Shown: positions 44,872 through 54,776, counted from the stretch's first letter. The stretch: DNA of 64,000 nt from Capnocytophaga sp. (GCF_030532915.1 NZ_JAUNKD010000012.1:1-64000); one strand, 5' to 3'. A program made the numbers and translations. The notes: generated from the letters alone by a model not told the origin.

Positions 44872-44998
44872 AACTTTGTCAAAATTCAAAACTTTAACAA
44901 AGTTTTTTTAGACTAAAAATTTAGTTTTATTATGTTGAAAAACTAAATTTTGATGTTTTGATGAGTAACTTTGTCAAAGTTATAAAACTTTGACAAGG
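44872..44998. repeat. CTTTGTCAAAG palindromes upstream of the coiled-coil paralogue
   Basis: AACTTTGTCAAAATTC...ACTTTAACAAAG (44872-44901) and TAACTTTGTCAAAGTTA...AACTTTGACAAGG (44966-44998) repeat the palindrome that anchors array D. The second contains TAACTTTG and, on the other strand, CAAAGTTA, that is two opposed copies of the TAnnTTTG promoter box. Confidence 0.6.
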
Positions 44999-45020
44999 TT
45001 TTTTGAAAAAAAATGATTTT

Positions 45021-45188
45021 AAATTAAATTTATATGTCAAAAAAATAAATTATGATGTTGAAAAACTAATTTTTTATATTTAAAATTAAAATTATAATGT
45101 TTAAAAAATGTTTTTGTACGTATGAAAATAAAAAATATACATTAAAAATTAAATTTTTGATGTTGTTATTTTAATTTATAAGATAATA
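45021..45188. repeat. AT-rich 21-bp array (array F)
   Basis: Eight 21-base units in register (45021-45188) follow a weak pattern AAANTAAATT then ATGATGTTNAA, most clearly in the units at 45021, 45042, 45084 and 45147. The last unit runs into the stop codon of the bioF-like gene at 45176. Low complexity makes this the least certain of the arrays. Confidence 0.5.
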
Positions 45189-46339
45189 TTTAATAATTTT
45201 TTGATTTCTTCATCAGTATTATAGCTGTGTAAGCAAATTCGTAAACGTTCTTTTCCTTTTTCAACGGTTGGAGAAAGAATCGGAATGATACCAAAGCCAT
45301 TTTTTTGAAATTTTGCTGCTTTTTCTTTAACAAAATCATTTCCTGATAAAATTACAGCTTGTATGGCTGAATTTGATTCGATAAACTGATAGTTTTTTAA
45401 TGCTGTTTCAGAATTGATTAAATTTATATCTGTATTTTTATGCTGATTTAAAATTTCTTTAAATAAACTGATTTTTTGATGTAAAATAGCAGTATTTTTT
45501 GTAATTTTAAGCTGATTGTAACTTGCCAGTAGCGTTGCAACGCTGTGAGGTGACATTGCGGTTGTATAAATAAAAGAACGGGCAAAATTTATCAAATATT
45601 TTTTAACAACTTCACTGCAAAGCACCGAAGCACCGTGACAGCCCAATGCTTTTCCGTATGTAACAATTCGGGCAAATACATTTTTTTCCAAACCTAATTG
45701 CTGAATGAGTCCCGAACCTTGAAAACCAAAAATGCCTAATGCGTGTGCTTCATCAACTACTAAAAAAGCATTATATTTAGTTGCTAAATCACTCATTTTA
45801 ACTAAATCGGGCGAATCTCCATCCATTGAGAAAACCGATTCGGTTGCTATGAAAATTGAAGTTGCTTTTGTTGAAAATTTTTTGAGTAATTGCTCTAAAT
45901 CTTCCAAATCATTGTGTTTAAACTTAAAAGATTGTGCCAAACTAAGTGAAATTCCGTCGCGAATAGATGCGTGAATAAAATTGTCATATAAAATAATGTC
46001 TCCGCGATTTGGAATAGAGGAAAAGAAACCTATGTTGGCATCATAACCTGAATTAAAAAGCAATGCACTCTCGGCATTATGAAAATTTTTGATTTCATTT
46101 TCAGCCAATTCAAACAAAGGAAAATTTCCGGAAATTAATCGCGAACCGGTTGAACCATTTTGTATTTTTTCAGACTTTAAAATGAATTCAGCTTCTTTTT
46201 TTATTTCATCAGAAGTTGCAAAACCCAAATAATCATTAGAATAGAAATCATACTCAAATTGTGTGTTTTTTAAACTTCTTAATGCATTTTGGGCTGTTCT
46301 TTCCTCTAATTTTTTGGTGATATGTGGCGGAATTTTCAT
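45176..46339 (-). CDS. bioF: 8-amino-7-oxononanoate synthase-like alpha-oxoamine synthase
   Basis: The 387-residue PLP enzyme belongs to the alpha-oxoamine synthases. It shows the DEAHALGIFG motif (196-205), with the PLP-contacting Asp and His, and the Schiff-base lysine K230 in TYGKALGCHGA. The family includes BioF, which joins pimeloyl thioester with alanine for biotin, and glycine C-acetyltransferase. Short length and the N-terminus favour BioF. No other biotin gene is in the window. A TAACTTTG box on the minus strand lies at 46398-46391. Confidence 0.78.
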   Translation of the reverse strand: MKIPPHITKKLEERTAQNALRSLKNTQFEYDFYSNDYLGFATSDEIKKEAEFILKSEKIQNGSTGSRLISGNFPLFELAENEIKNFHNAESALLFNSGYDANIGFFSSIPNRGDIILYDNFIHASIRDGISLSLAQSFKFKHNDLEDLEQLLKKFSTKATSIFIATESVFSMDGDSPDLVKMSDLATKYNAFLVVDEAHALGIFGFQGSGLIQQLGLEKNVFARIVTYGKALGCHGASVLCSEVVKKYLINFARSFIYTTAMSPHSVATLLASYNQLKITKNTAILHQKISLFKEILNQHKNTDINLINSETALKNYQFIESNSAIQAVILSGNDFVKEKAAKFQKNGFGIIPILSPTVEKGKERLRICLHSYNTDEEIKKLLNIIL

Positions 46340-46416
46340 TTTTAGGATTTTTATTTGAAAAAAAATGGTTTATAACTGAATTTGATTTGACAAAGTTATG
46401 AAATTAATCGTAAAAA

Positions 46417-47799
46417 TTAAAAAATTTCTACTTTTAATATTTTTTTTGTTTTTTCAGTGATTTTAAATCGGTTATCCAAACGTTTTCCGGTTATCCAAGC
46501 AATACTTTCACCGGAACATAGTAACCACTGCTGTTCTTTATCAAACAAAGTGTATTTTTCATCAATAAAAAATTTTGATATTGTTTTTTTCTGTTTCATT
46601 CCTAATGGATAGAAAAAATCTCCCTGTTTTTTATGTCGCAAAATCAGTGGAAATGAAAGGGAATCATAATCCATATAAGCGATATCATTGCCGGATTCTT
46701 TATATATATCAGTATCAAAAAAATGCTGAATATCGCGCTCGATAATTGAAAAACGGATTTCAATGGAGCTTTTTAAATCAGAAATGGTGATTTTCCGATT
46801 TAAATTTTCCAAAATTGTTTCTTTATGGAAGTGAACGATAAGCGGGGGAATTTCAGCATCATAACTATTTTCAGAAAGTTTGAACAAATATAATTTTTCT
46901 CTATCGCCAATCAATTGATGCGTAGGTGAGAAGAGTTGTTTGCCACTTTCATTATTAATTAATCGTTTTATGTCGTTGATATTCTTAAAATTGTACGGAT
47001 AAAAAAGTTTATGAAGCACAAAATCAAGATTTTCTACATCAATGAATGCTTTTTTATCGATATCAGTTTGAAATTCGTATTCTTTAAAATATTTTTTTTT
47101 GATATTTTCAATAGTATTATCAATAAATTGCTGTGATTGTTCTAAAAAATGCTGTGTTTTTTGAAAATTAGTTAAAAAAGTAGGGTGAATTTCTTTTAAA
47201 ACAGGCAAAATATTATGTCGAATCTTGTTTCGGATATATTTTTCGGTTTGGTTGGAACTATCTTCCCGCCATTGTAAATTTTCTTGTCGGGCAAATTCTA
47301 AAATGGCATCGCGTGAAAAAATAAGCAACGGACGAATAATTTTTCCATTTTTTTGAGGAATTCCCGTCAGTCCGTCCAATCCGGAGCCTCTAGAAAGATT
47401 AATGATAAAAGTTTCGAGATTATCATCAGCGTGATGGGCAGTAGCAATGAAATCACACTGATTTTCAGATGCTATTTCTTCAAACCAATTATATCGGAGT
47501 TTGCGGGCAGCCAGTTGGGTATTCATTTTGCTTTTGGCTGAAAACTCAGACGTGTTGAAGCGTTTTGTAATGGTTTTGATGCCTAATTTTTTGCCAAAAT
47601 CTTTTACAAATTGCTCATCTTCATTGCTTTCATCTGCCCGAAGCTGAAAATTACAATGCGCTAAAATAATGGGTTGTTTTATTGAAAAAAATAGGTAAGC
47701 AAGCACAATACTATCTACCCCGCCACTGATGGCGACCAAAATTTTACTGTTTTGGGCTTGAAATTGCTCAAAAAAATGGGTTTTAAATTTTTCAATCAT
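46417..47799 (-). CDS. tilS: tRNA(Ile)-lysidine synthase
   Basis: The 460-residue enzyme converts the wobble C of the AUA-reading isoleucine tRNA to lysidine. The pyrophosphatase loop ISGGVDS (24-30), the FQLRADESNEDEQFV segment, and ATAHHADDNLETFIINLSRGSGLDGL are characteristic, followed by the C-terminal TilS domains. The gene is essential in most bacteria. A TATCTTTG box on the minus strand lies at 47867-47860, inside a CTTTGACAAAG palindrome half. Confidence 0.93.
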   Translation of the reverse strand: MIEKFKTHFFEQFQAQNSKILVAISGGVDSIVLAYLFFSIKQPIILAHCNFQLRADESNEDEQFVKDFGKKLGIKTITKRFNTSEFSAKSKMNTQLAARKLRYNWFEEIASENQCDFIATAHHADDNLETFIINLSRGSGLDGLTGIPQKNGKIIRPLLIFSRDAILEFARQENLQWREDSSNQTEKYIRNKIRHNILPVLKEIHPTFLTNFQKTQHFLEQSQQFIDNTIENIKKKYFKEYEFQTDIDKKAFIDVENLDFVLHKLFYPYNFKNINDIKRLINNESGKQLFSPTHQLIGDREKLYLFKLSENSYDAEIPPLIVHFHKETILENLNRKITISDLKSSIEIRFSIIERDIQHFFDTDIYKESGNDIAYMDYDSLSFPLILRHKKQGDFFYPLGMKQKKTISKFFIDEKYTLFDKEQQWLLCSGESIAWITGKRLDNRFKITEKTKKILKVEIF

Positions 47800-47910
47800 C
47801 TTTAAAGTTTTTTAGATGGAAATTTTTTGATTGCTGAAATGTAATTTGTAAAACTTTGACAAAGATACGTTTAATTTCAAAAAAAACGAAAAAAAATCAC
47901 TTTTCTGTCG

Positions 47911-47918
47911 TATCTTTG
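47911..47918 (+). promoter_or_regulatory. TATCTTTG -7 box of the C45 acyltransferase gene
   Basis: The box ends 34 bases before the ATG at 47953 and only 10 bases before an in-frame ATG at 47929, which argues for the start at 47953. Confidence 0.55.
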
Positions 47919-47952
47919 CCAAAAAATAATGCCAATCCAACTTTTTTGCAAA

Positions 47953-49608
47953 ATGAAATATAGTTTTGTATTTTTTTTCCTGATTTTTGCCTCGTGCGGG
48001 GTTTCAAAGAAAAAAATGTTGCCTCCTGAAATTGACAATCAGGCATATAGTCTTCCAAAAGTAACGTTACTTGCCGATACCTTATTATATACCGAAAATG
48101 ATTATTTATTGAAAAATAAATTTGGCATTTGGGAGGTATATCTCAGCGGAAAACCCTACGCAATGGGATTAAAATCAGGAGCTTTAACCCAAAAATTATA
48201 TCAACGTCAGGATAGTTTGTTTTTTGAAAAAGTAAAAACATTTATCAGTTCGGAGAAAAAAATTCGGTTTTTACATAAATTTATCCGCTGGTTTAATCGC
48301 GATGTGAATAAATATGTGATAAAACCCTTTCGGGAAGAACTTTTGGGGCAGTCAATGTATTCTGACTCGGTTTATGATTTTGTTGCATCTAAATATGAGC
48401 GCAGTTTGTACTTGCATTCGGCTCACGACATTGGTCACGCTTTGCAGGACTTGATGCTGGTAGGTTGCTCATCATTAGCCGTTTGGGGGCAAGAATCGGA
48501 AGACGGGCAGCTATTGATTGGTAGAAATTTTGATTTTTACCTGTCTGATGATTTTGCTCGGGAAAAAATTATCAGGTTTGTACAGCCCGATTCAGGAATT
48601 CCGTTTATGTCATATGCTTGGGGCGGAATGGTTGGCGTTTTTTCAGGAATGAACCTTGACGGACTCACGGTGAGCATCAATGCCGGAAAATCAAACCTGC
48701 CGATGAAGGCAAAAACACCGATTTCATTGGTAAGTCGTGAAATTTTGCAATATGCATCAACCATTGGTGAAGCGATTGCAATTGCCAAGAAAAAAGAAGT
48801 TTTTGTTTCGGAATCAATTCTTGTCGGGAGTGCCAAAGACAATAAAGCAGTAATTATTGAGATGTCACCTAAAAAAATGGATGTTTATGAGCTAAAAAAT
48901 ACATCAAGATTGATTTGTACCAATCATTTTCAAGGAAAAGTGTATCAATCGGATAAAAATAATCAAAAACAAATCAAAAAAACACATACTTCTTATCGTT
49001 TTGATAAAATTCAAGAGCTTATGAACGTTGAAAAACGATTAAATCCTGAAAAAATGGCTAAAATCTTACGAAATACAGAAGGATTAGATGGAAAAAAGCT
49101 CGGATACGGAAATGAAAAGGCATTGAATCAGCTTTTGGCACATCATTCGGTTATTTTTCAACCGGAAAAGAAATTGGTGTGGATTTCTACAAATCCGTAT
49201 CAATTGGGTGAATTTATTGCCTATGATTTGAATGAAATTTTTAAAAAATCAAGAAAAAAAGAATTTTCATCAATGCTTATTGATAGTTTAACTATTTCAA
49301 AGTCAAATTTTTTAAAAACGAAAGCCTATCAAGATTATGAAAGCTATCGGAAGCTGGAAAATAAATTTGAAAACGATTTAAAACAAAAAATCACCACACC
49401 GGAAGCCGAAATGACCTTACTTTGCCAATTAAATCCGGATTATTGGAAGGCGTATTATCTCTGTGGAAAAATATATTACGAACAGAAAAAATATCATCTT
49501 GCCAAAACTTTTTTTGAGAAATCATTGCAAAAAGAGATTCCGTATGAGAAAAATAAAGAAATGATGGTAAAATATATCCGAAAATGTGCCCGAAAACTGA
49601 AAAAATAA
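47953..49608 (+). CDS. C45-family acyltransferase-like lipoprotein
   Basis: The 551-residue protein has a lipoprotein signal (IFASC near residue 15) and a C45/Ntn-hydrolase core: Cys172 in LVGCSSLAVWG and GRNFDFYL near 190 match the nucleophile region of acyl-CoA:6-aminopenicillanate acyltransferases. The C-terminal 120 residues contain a tetratricopeptide-like pair (WKAYYLCGKIYYEQKKYHLA). Such C45 proteins occur beside aryl-polyene clusters in Bacteroidota, which suggests a role in transferring the polyene acyl chain. This gene is divergent from tilS and converges with the pigment operon. Confidence 0.78.
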   Translation: MKYSFVFFFLIFASCGVSKKKMLPPEIDNQAYSLPKVTLLADTLLYTENDYLLKNKFGIWEVYLSGKPYAMGLKSGALTQKLYQRQDSLFFEKVKTFISSEKKIRFLHKFIRWFNRDVNKYVIKPFREELLGQSMYSDSVYDFVASKYERSLYLHSAHDIGHALQDLMLVGCSSLAVWGQESEDGQLLIGRNFDFYLSDDFAREKIIRFVQPDSGIPFMSYAWGGMVGVFSGMNLDGLTVSINAGKSNLPMKAKTPISLVSREILQYASTIGEAIAIAKKKEVFVSESILVGSAKDNKAVIIEMSPKKMDVYELKNTSRLICTNHFQGKVYQSDKNNQKQIKKTHTSYRFDKIQELMNVEKRLNPEKMAKILRNTEGLDGKKLGYGNEKALNQLLAHHSVIFQPEKKLVWISTNPYQLGEFIAYDLNEIFKKSRKKEFSSMLIDSLTISKSNFLKTKAYQDYESYRKLENKFENDLKQKITTPEAEMTLLCQLNPDYWKAYYLCGKIYYEQKKYHLAKTFFEKSLQKEIPYEKNKEMMVKYIRKCARKLKK

Positions 49609-49646
49609 GGTTTTGGGTTCTATTTGAAGTGAAAAATAGGTTGGAA

Positions 49647-51170
49647 TTAGTTATTTTCTTGTAAAGTTTGATACAAAAGGCTGTTTTTTCCTAAAATACT
49701 CAAACAAGTTCGTGCCGCACCGATGGTTACGCCTAAAAGTCCGTGCATATTTACAGTTTGTCCAGTTAAAAACAGATTTTTGACGTGTGTTTGCGGCAAA
49801 ATAAAACTCTCCATCGGGTTATCGGCTTGTTTTTGGTATCCGTAACAACTTCCAGCTTCAATTCCTATATAATCGCGGTATGAAAGTGGCGTTGAAGTGT
49901 ATGTTTTGAGAATATGCTTGCGAATGTCAGGAAATTTTTGTTCTACGGCATCTAAAAGCAATTCGGCGTGTTGTTTTTTGAAATTTTCATATGCTTCGCC
50001 CCTGCAATTTGGATTTGCTTTGGTATTGAAGGTATGTTCCCATTTTTTTACGGAATCGTAGTTCATATAGGTCAAAATGGTAATGCTTTCAGCAAATTTT
50101 TGGTTTTTTTCTGAGGAATAATTCATTGAGAGCATATAACTCAACGGAAAACGTTCCGACGGGTAATTTTCGGCTTGCCAAACACTTTTTTCGTTGGCAA
50201 ACCAATATAAATTATGTGAAATATACGGAAAACTATCGGGTTTCATCACCAAATGCAACGAAAAAGCGCCGCTAATGGGTTTTAATTGCTGTATTCGGTT
50301 GTAAAAAGCCGGTTTGAAGTGTTCTTTGCCAATATGGTTGAGGGTGGCTTTTACATCAATGTTTGAAATAAAAATATCGGCAAAATATTCTTTTCCATTA
50401 CGTGTACGTACTGAATAAAGCTGTTTTTCACGGAAATTAAACGTTGTTACTTCGCTGTGTTTGAAGATATTTCCGCCTAATTTGCGTAATTCTTTTACAA
50501 GCAGGTTCGTAAGCTGTGAGCCGCCTCTTTTAAATCGGTATGCACTTTCAATATATGAATTTATAGTTAGGGCGTGCACGTACAGAGGTGTTTGAGGGGA
50601 AATTCCGCCATATAAAAATCCGGAACCCAAAAGTACGGCTTGCAGGGTTTTGTTATCGGTTATTTCGTCTAAAAAATCTTGTATTTTATGTGAAAGCGTT
50701 TCGATGTTATAACTTCCGTCGGGTTTGAAACGATACAACGGAAATTTATCACAGATTTCTTGCAGTTTTTGGGTGTATCGTTCCAAAGTTGTTCTTTCTT
50801 CGGGGAAAAAATCGATTAATTGTTTGATAAAATTGTCGTAACCTTGTGCGTGCGGGTATTCAACTTGCGGATTATCACCAAAACAGATTCGGTCATATCC
50901 GTCGGTATTTAATTTTTGAATTTTAAGTTTATCGATGATTCCCAGATATTTAAAATATCTATATAAAATCTGATTTTCATCAAGACTCCCAACATAATGA
51001 ACACCGGTATCAAAAATGATTTTATCACGGACAAATGTTTGTAAATTGCCGCCGTATTGGTTGTTTTTTTCAAGAACGCACACTTTTTTGCCTTCTTTGG
51101 CAAGCATTATGGCAGAAACCAAACCTCCAAGACCGCTTCCGATGATGATAACGTCGTATTTTGTGTGCAT
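49647..51170 (-). CDS. CrtI/retinol saturase-like FAD oxidoreductase
   Basis: The 507-residue flavoprotein begins with the dinucleotide motif IIGSGLGGLVSAIMLAKEGK and ends with a FAD-binding LTGQTVNMHGLLGVTIGA segment, as in phytoene desaturases and all-trans-retinol 13,14-reductases. It is the last gene of the polyene-type operon, so it may reduce or desaturate the conjugated chain. Carotenoid desaturation is less likely as no phytoene synthase is present. Confidence 0.82.
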   Translation of the reverse strand: MHTKYDVIIIGSGLGGLVSAIMLAKEGKKVCVLEKNNQYGGNLQTFVRDKIIFDTGVHYVGSLDENQILYRYFKYLGIIDKLKIQKLNTDGYDRICFGDNPQVEYPHAQGYDNFIKQLIDFFPEERTTLERYTQKLQEICDKFPLYRFKPDGSYNIETLSHKIQDFLDEITDNKTLQAVLLGSGFLYGGISPQTPLYVHALTINSYIESAYRFKRGGSQLTNLLVKELRKLGGNIFKHSEVTTFNFREKQLYSVRTRNGKEYFADIFISNIDVKATLNHIGKEHFKPAFYNRIQQLKPISGAFSLHLVMKPDSFPYISHNLYWFANEKSVWQAENYPSERFPLSYMLSMNYSSEKNQKFAESITILTYMNYDSVKKWEHTFNTKANPNCRGEAYENFKKQHAELLLDAVEQKFPDIRKHILKTYTSTPLSYRDYIGIEAGSCYGYQKQADNPMESFILPQTHVKNLFLTGQTVNMHGLLGVTIGAARTCLSILGKNSLLYQTLQENN

Positions 51171-51221
51171 TTTGTTTGTTTTGATGTGTTTTTTTGTTGT
51201 TTTTTTAGGTTTTTTGTGAAA

Positions 51222-54200
51222 TTACAACCGAATGCAATGTTTTTCGTTGATGTTTTTCTGTTTTTTGTCAGAAATAATGATTGTGTCAAATGTAATTTCA
51301 TCAGGAATTTGCTTTATGTACGTCAATTTACGAATGCGTGTGATATAGGACTGCCGGGCGACGGCTCGTTTGTAATCATCGGCAATTACAGTGATAATTT
51401 CCCGTTTTGGGTGAGTCAGGAGCAACAAAAAATCAGTTTGCCCGTAATCATCGGCAAGATGCAAAAAACGCCCTTGTTGTGGTAAATTTTGATTTAGTTT
51501 GTGGTATTTTTCTTTGTTCTTGGCAAAATCATTCATAACACAACGCACTATGTAAGGTTCTTTGTATAAGAAATTTAGCCATAATTTATTTTTCAAATAA
51601 TCGGCGTTTTCAAGTCCTTTTCGCAATTGATAAAAACGTTCGCGGTAAAACGCAAGGATTTTTTTGGTTCGTTGGCTGTACGAGTTTCCAAAACGCTCAT
51701 CGTCAATGGAAATGGGCGTATCGGCAATTACGGTAATAGCGCCATCGTAGATAAAAAAATCATTTTTGGGTTGCACTTCCGAGTTACCGTGAATATATAC
51801 GGGAACGATGGGCAATCCGAAGGTTTCGGCTATGTAAAAAGCACCTTTGTGGAAGCGATAGATGTGGTTACTGTCCGAGCGTGTTCCTTCCGGAAAAATC
51901 ATTATTGAAATGTTGTTATCGATGTTTTTGCGAAAAATATCCATTCCGTTTTCAATGCCTTTGGAAGCCGGAAAAAAGCCAAGTGAACGAACATATTTGC
52001 CGAAAACAGGCGAATTATACACCCAATCATTAACCATATAACTAATTCGGTGTGTGAGCATTCCGATAGCCAAAGTGTCGAGCCACGAGGTGTGATTGGC
52101 AATAATTACGGACGATTTTTCAAAACGTAAATTATGCGGATTGATGACTTTTTTCTTCACAAACGGATTGGAATAAAGCACCGAAGTAGTAGCTTTGCTC
52201 ACTACCCGACGCAGTGTTTCGGTTCGTTTCGGAAAGAAAAAAAGCAAAATTTTACTTATGTAAGATAATATAATTGAGAAAGTTACGTAATACAATGTGG
52301 AAAAAACAGTGAGTAACACAATGCGTAACGTTACGGGCGAGCGGCCTTTTTGCGGGCGTGAAAAAATAAACCACCTAAAAACGGTCGGGTAAAATACAAA
52401 CGTGATAACCAAAGCCGTAAAAATGCCGATAATCGAAACCAGCGCAATGGATTTGAGTGCCGGATGCTTGGCAAAAATTAACGCTCCGATTGCCAAAAGC
52501 GTAGTTATGGAAGCCAGTAAAACAGACACTTTGTACACCGGAAGTTCGTTTTTACCAGTGGTGTAATCCTTTTGTAGGGCGCACGTCATAAAAATGCTAA
52601 AATCAACCGAATGCCCAAGCACTAACGTACAGACAATCATACTGAAAACATTAAATTCAACCCCAAACAAATTCATAATTCCGGAAGTTACGACGCCCGT
52701 GACGGTAATTGGAATCAGCGTAAGTAACACAAGCTCAATGCGACGGAAAAACAGCAACAACACAATGAAAATGGCGACGGAAGCATACGTTACAAGGCTT
52801 AGGAAATCATCTTTTAGTTTTCCTAAAAAAGTTTCGTTGAGTTTTTTTCGGTCGATAATAATAGCAGAGGTCTGGTTTTCAGTGTTCTGTATGAAATTTT
52901 GTTGTTTATCGGCACTAACTTTCACCAAATTAGAGATGGTGTAAAATCCGTTTTGTTCGGTGATAAAATCTTGTAACGGAATGGAAGAGAGACTTTTATA
53001 ATCATCGATGTTTTCAAGTGTTTGATAATCAGTTTCAAGTGATTGAAAGAAAGACAGATACGTATTTTCTTTAAAACCAACATCTTTTCCGATGGAAATC
53101 AGTGCGTTTTTCAGCTGAGCTTTCCGATTTTCGTTCCAAAATAAGTGCCATTGGTCAATGCGTTTTTGTTGTTCTGATTTTGGAAGAATAATATTTCCTA
53201 ATGAACTGAATTGTTGTATTTTACCTTCTTCTTTTGATGAAGAAAGTATTTGATAAACTTGCTGATTTTGAGTTAGGGCTTCATCCAACGAATTACCGTG
53301 AGCCGTTACATAAACGGATTTTAACTTGCTGTTTGTGAGCTGTTCCAGTTTATTTTGCGCTTCTTGATACAACGGATTAACGTAATTAACCTTTGAAATA
53401 TCGTTATTAAACTGCACTTTGCTGAATGTGCATAAACTGATGCAGATTAAAACGATACAACTGATAACCAGATATTTATTTTTATGAAAAGGATATTTTC
53501 CGAAATGGTCAATAAGCGTTTGGCGGGTTTGGATTGTCGCGTTTTTACGATACAACTGCGGAATGAAAATCAATGCCAAAACAGAAGCAACAAGAATCCC
53601 GACGGCGGCGAAAATTCCCAAATCATTCATCACTTCCGAATGGACAAACAACAGACATAAAAATGAGATAGCCGTAGTGATGCTGCTGAGCATAATAGGT
53701 TTAGTAACAGATTGATACAGCTCCGTGTGGTTTTTAGCTGTTTTGAGATGTGTTAAAATATGGAGCGAATAATCAACGGTTACACCCAGTAAAACGGCGC
53801 CCAAACTGATTGAAATAGCTGAAATTTTTCCTTTGAATACATACAAAATTGCCAATGCCGAGACAACCCCCAGCACAGAAGGTATGAAAGCGATAAACGG
53901 CACCCAAAAACTTTTGTAAAAATAAGTTAAAACCAAGTACAGAATAGCCAGTGAAATAATCACAGTTGTGAAAATGTCGGTTTTGATTTGTTGCGAATTG
54001 CTTATTGCGATAAACGGAGCTCCGAAAATTGTGCAAGTAGCAGATTTGCTGTATTTTAAATTGAAATTGCTTTGTAGTTTTTCTAATTTTTGAACAAATA
54101 TGGCATTGTGTTCAGTGTCGTTTCCGTGGTATTTCGGGTTGATGAAAAATAAAAGATTTTGCTGGTCAAGTGTGGTTAAGAATCCGTCTGTTAGTTTAAA

Positions 54201-54776
54201 ATTTGAATCAATATTAAGTTCTTGTAGTTTTTTTAATCCGTTGAATGTTAGTCCAAAAGGGTCTTTTCGAATAAAATTTTGTGCAACTATTCCGGTAGGG
54301 GAGAGCATCGTTTTGTAATTTGAAGTAACAACACTTCTTAAACTGTCGGTATTTAACTTATTTTCAATGTTTTTATAATCTTTTTCATTTAAAAACAACG
54401 GAAGGTTTGAGTTTATAAAGTTCCAAGTTTGCTCAATGTTGTCATCAGATACAATTCCTTGTATATCAGTGATGTATTCGTTCAACTGTGAGGAAATACT
54501 GTCGCGTAGTTCACCGGCTATTTGTTGTATTTCACTTAATGTTTCGCCTTCCTTTTTGGTTATGATAACCGAAATTTTGTCGGCAAAATTTAATTGTTTA
54601 AGCACTTTTGCCGTTAGCGTAGTTTTCTCATTTTGAGGAAGAATTTGCGTAATGTCTTCTTCAAAACGCAGGCGCATTGTCAACATCACGGCAATAACGC
54701 CCCAAATCGCCAATAGTATGAATGCGAGATACTTATGTTTTGATATAAAAACGAAAATTTTGTTTAACATACCCAA
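51222..54776 (-). CDS. MMPL/RND exporter fused to a PlsC acyltransferase and a methyltransferase-like tail
   Basis: The 1184-residue protein has two MMPL halves, each a periplasmic domain followed by a group of membrane helices (first helix about 14-32, helix groups near 265-420 and 640-790). A lysophosphatidate acyltransferase domain follows, with NHTSWLD near residue 892 and FPEGTRS near 962. The last 140 residues look like a Rossmann methyltransferase with a degraded motif I (FLHLADDYGQTDF). MMPL plus acyltransferase fusions are known from aryl-polyene/flexirubin clusters, where they are thought to lipidate and export the product. It lies 51 bases upstream of the FAD oxidoreductase gene. 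Confidence 0.85.
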   Translation of the reverse strand: MGMLNKIFVFISKHKYLAFILLAIWGVIAVMLTMRLRFEEDITQILPQNEKTTLTAKVLKQLNFADKISVIITKKEGETLSEIQQIAGELRDSISSQLNEYITDIQGIVSDDNIEQTWNFINSNLPLFLNEKDYKNIENKLNTDSLRSVVTSNYKTMLSPTGIVAQNFIRKDPFGLTFNGLKKLQELNIDSNFKLTDGFLTTLDQQNLLFFINPKYHGNDTEHNAIFVQKLEKLQSNFNLKYSKSATCTIFGAPFIAISNSQQIKTDIFTTVIISLAILYLVLTYFYKSFWVPFIAFIPSVLGVVSALAILYVFKGKISAISISLGAVLLGVTVDYSLHILTHLKTAKNHTELYQSVTKPIMLSSITTAISFLCLLFVHSEVMNDLGIFAAVGILVASVLALIFIPQLYRKNATIQTRQTLIDHFGKYPFHKNKYLVISCIVLICISLCTFSKVQFNNDISKVNYVNPLYQEAQNKLEQLTNSKLKSVYVTAHGNSLDEALTQNQQVYQILSSSKEEGKIQQFSSLGNIILPKSEQQKRIDQWHLFWNENRKAQLKNALISIGKDVGFKENTYLSFFQSLETDYQTLENIDDYKSLSSIPLQDFITEQNGFYTISNLVKVSADKQQNFIQNTENQTSAIIIDRKKLNETFLGKLKDDFLSLVTYASVAIFIVLLLFFRRIELVLLTLIPITVTGVVTSGIMNLFGVEFNVFSMIVCTLVLGHSVDFSIFMTCALQKDYTTGKNELPVYKVSVLLASITTLLAIGALIFAKHPALKSIALVSIIGIFTALVITFVFYPTVFRWFIFSRPQKGRSPVTLRIVLLTVFSTLYYVTFSIILSYISKILLFFFPKRTETLRRVVSKATTSVLYSNPFVKKKVINPHNLRFEKSSVIIANHTSWLDTLAIGMLTHRISYMVNDWVYNSPVFGKYVRSLGFFPASKGIENGMDIFRKNIDNNISIMIFPEGTRSDSNHIYRFHKGAFYIAETFGLPIVPVYIHGNSEVQPKNDFFIYDGAITVIADTPISIDDERFGNSYSQRTKKILAFYRERFYQLRKGLENADYLKNKLWLNFLYKEPYIVRCVMNDFAKNKEKYHKLNQNLPQQGRFLHLADDYGQTDFLLLLTHPKREIITVIADDYKRAVARQSYITRIRKLTYIKQIPDEITFDTIIISDKKQKNINEKHCIRL

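Noticed and set aside
44756..45175. tRNA or structured RNA in the AT-rich gap
   Set aside because: No cloverleaf or T-loop motif was found; the stretch is explained by palindromes and 21-bp units. No tRNA or rRNA gene was seen anywhere in the window.
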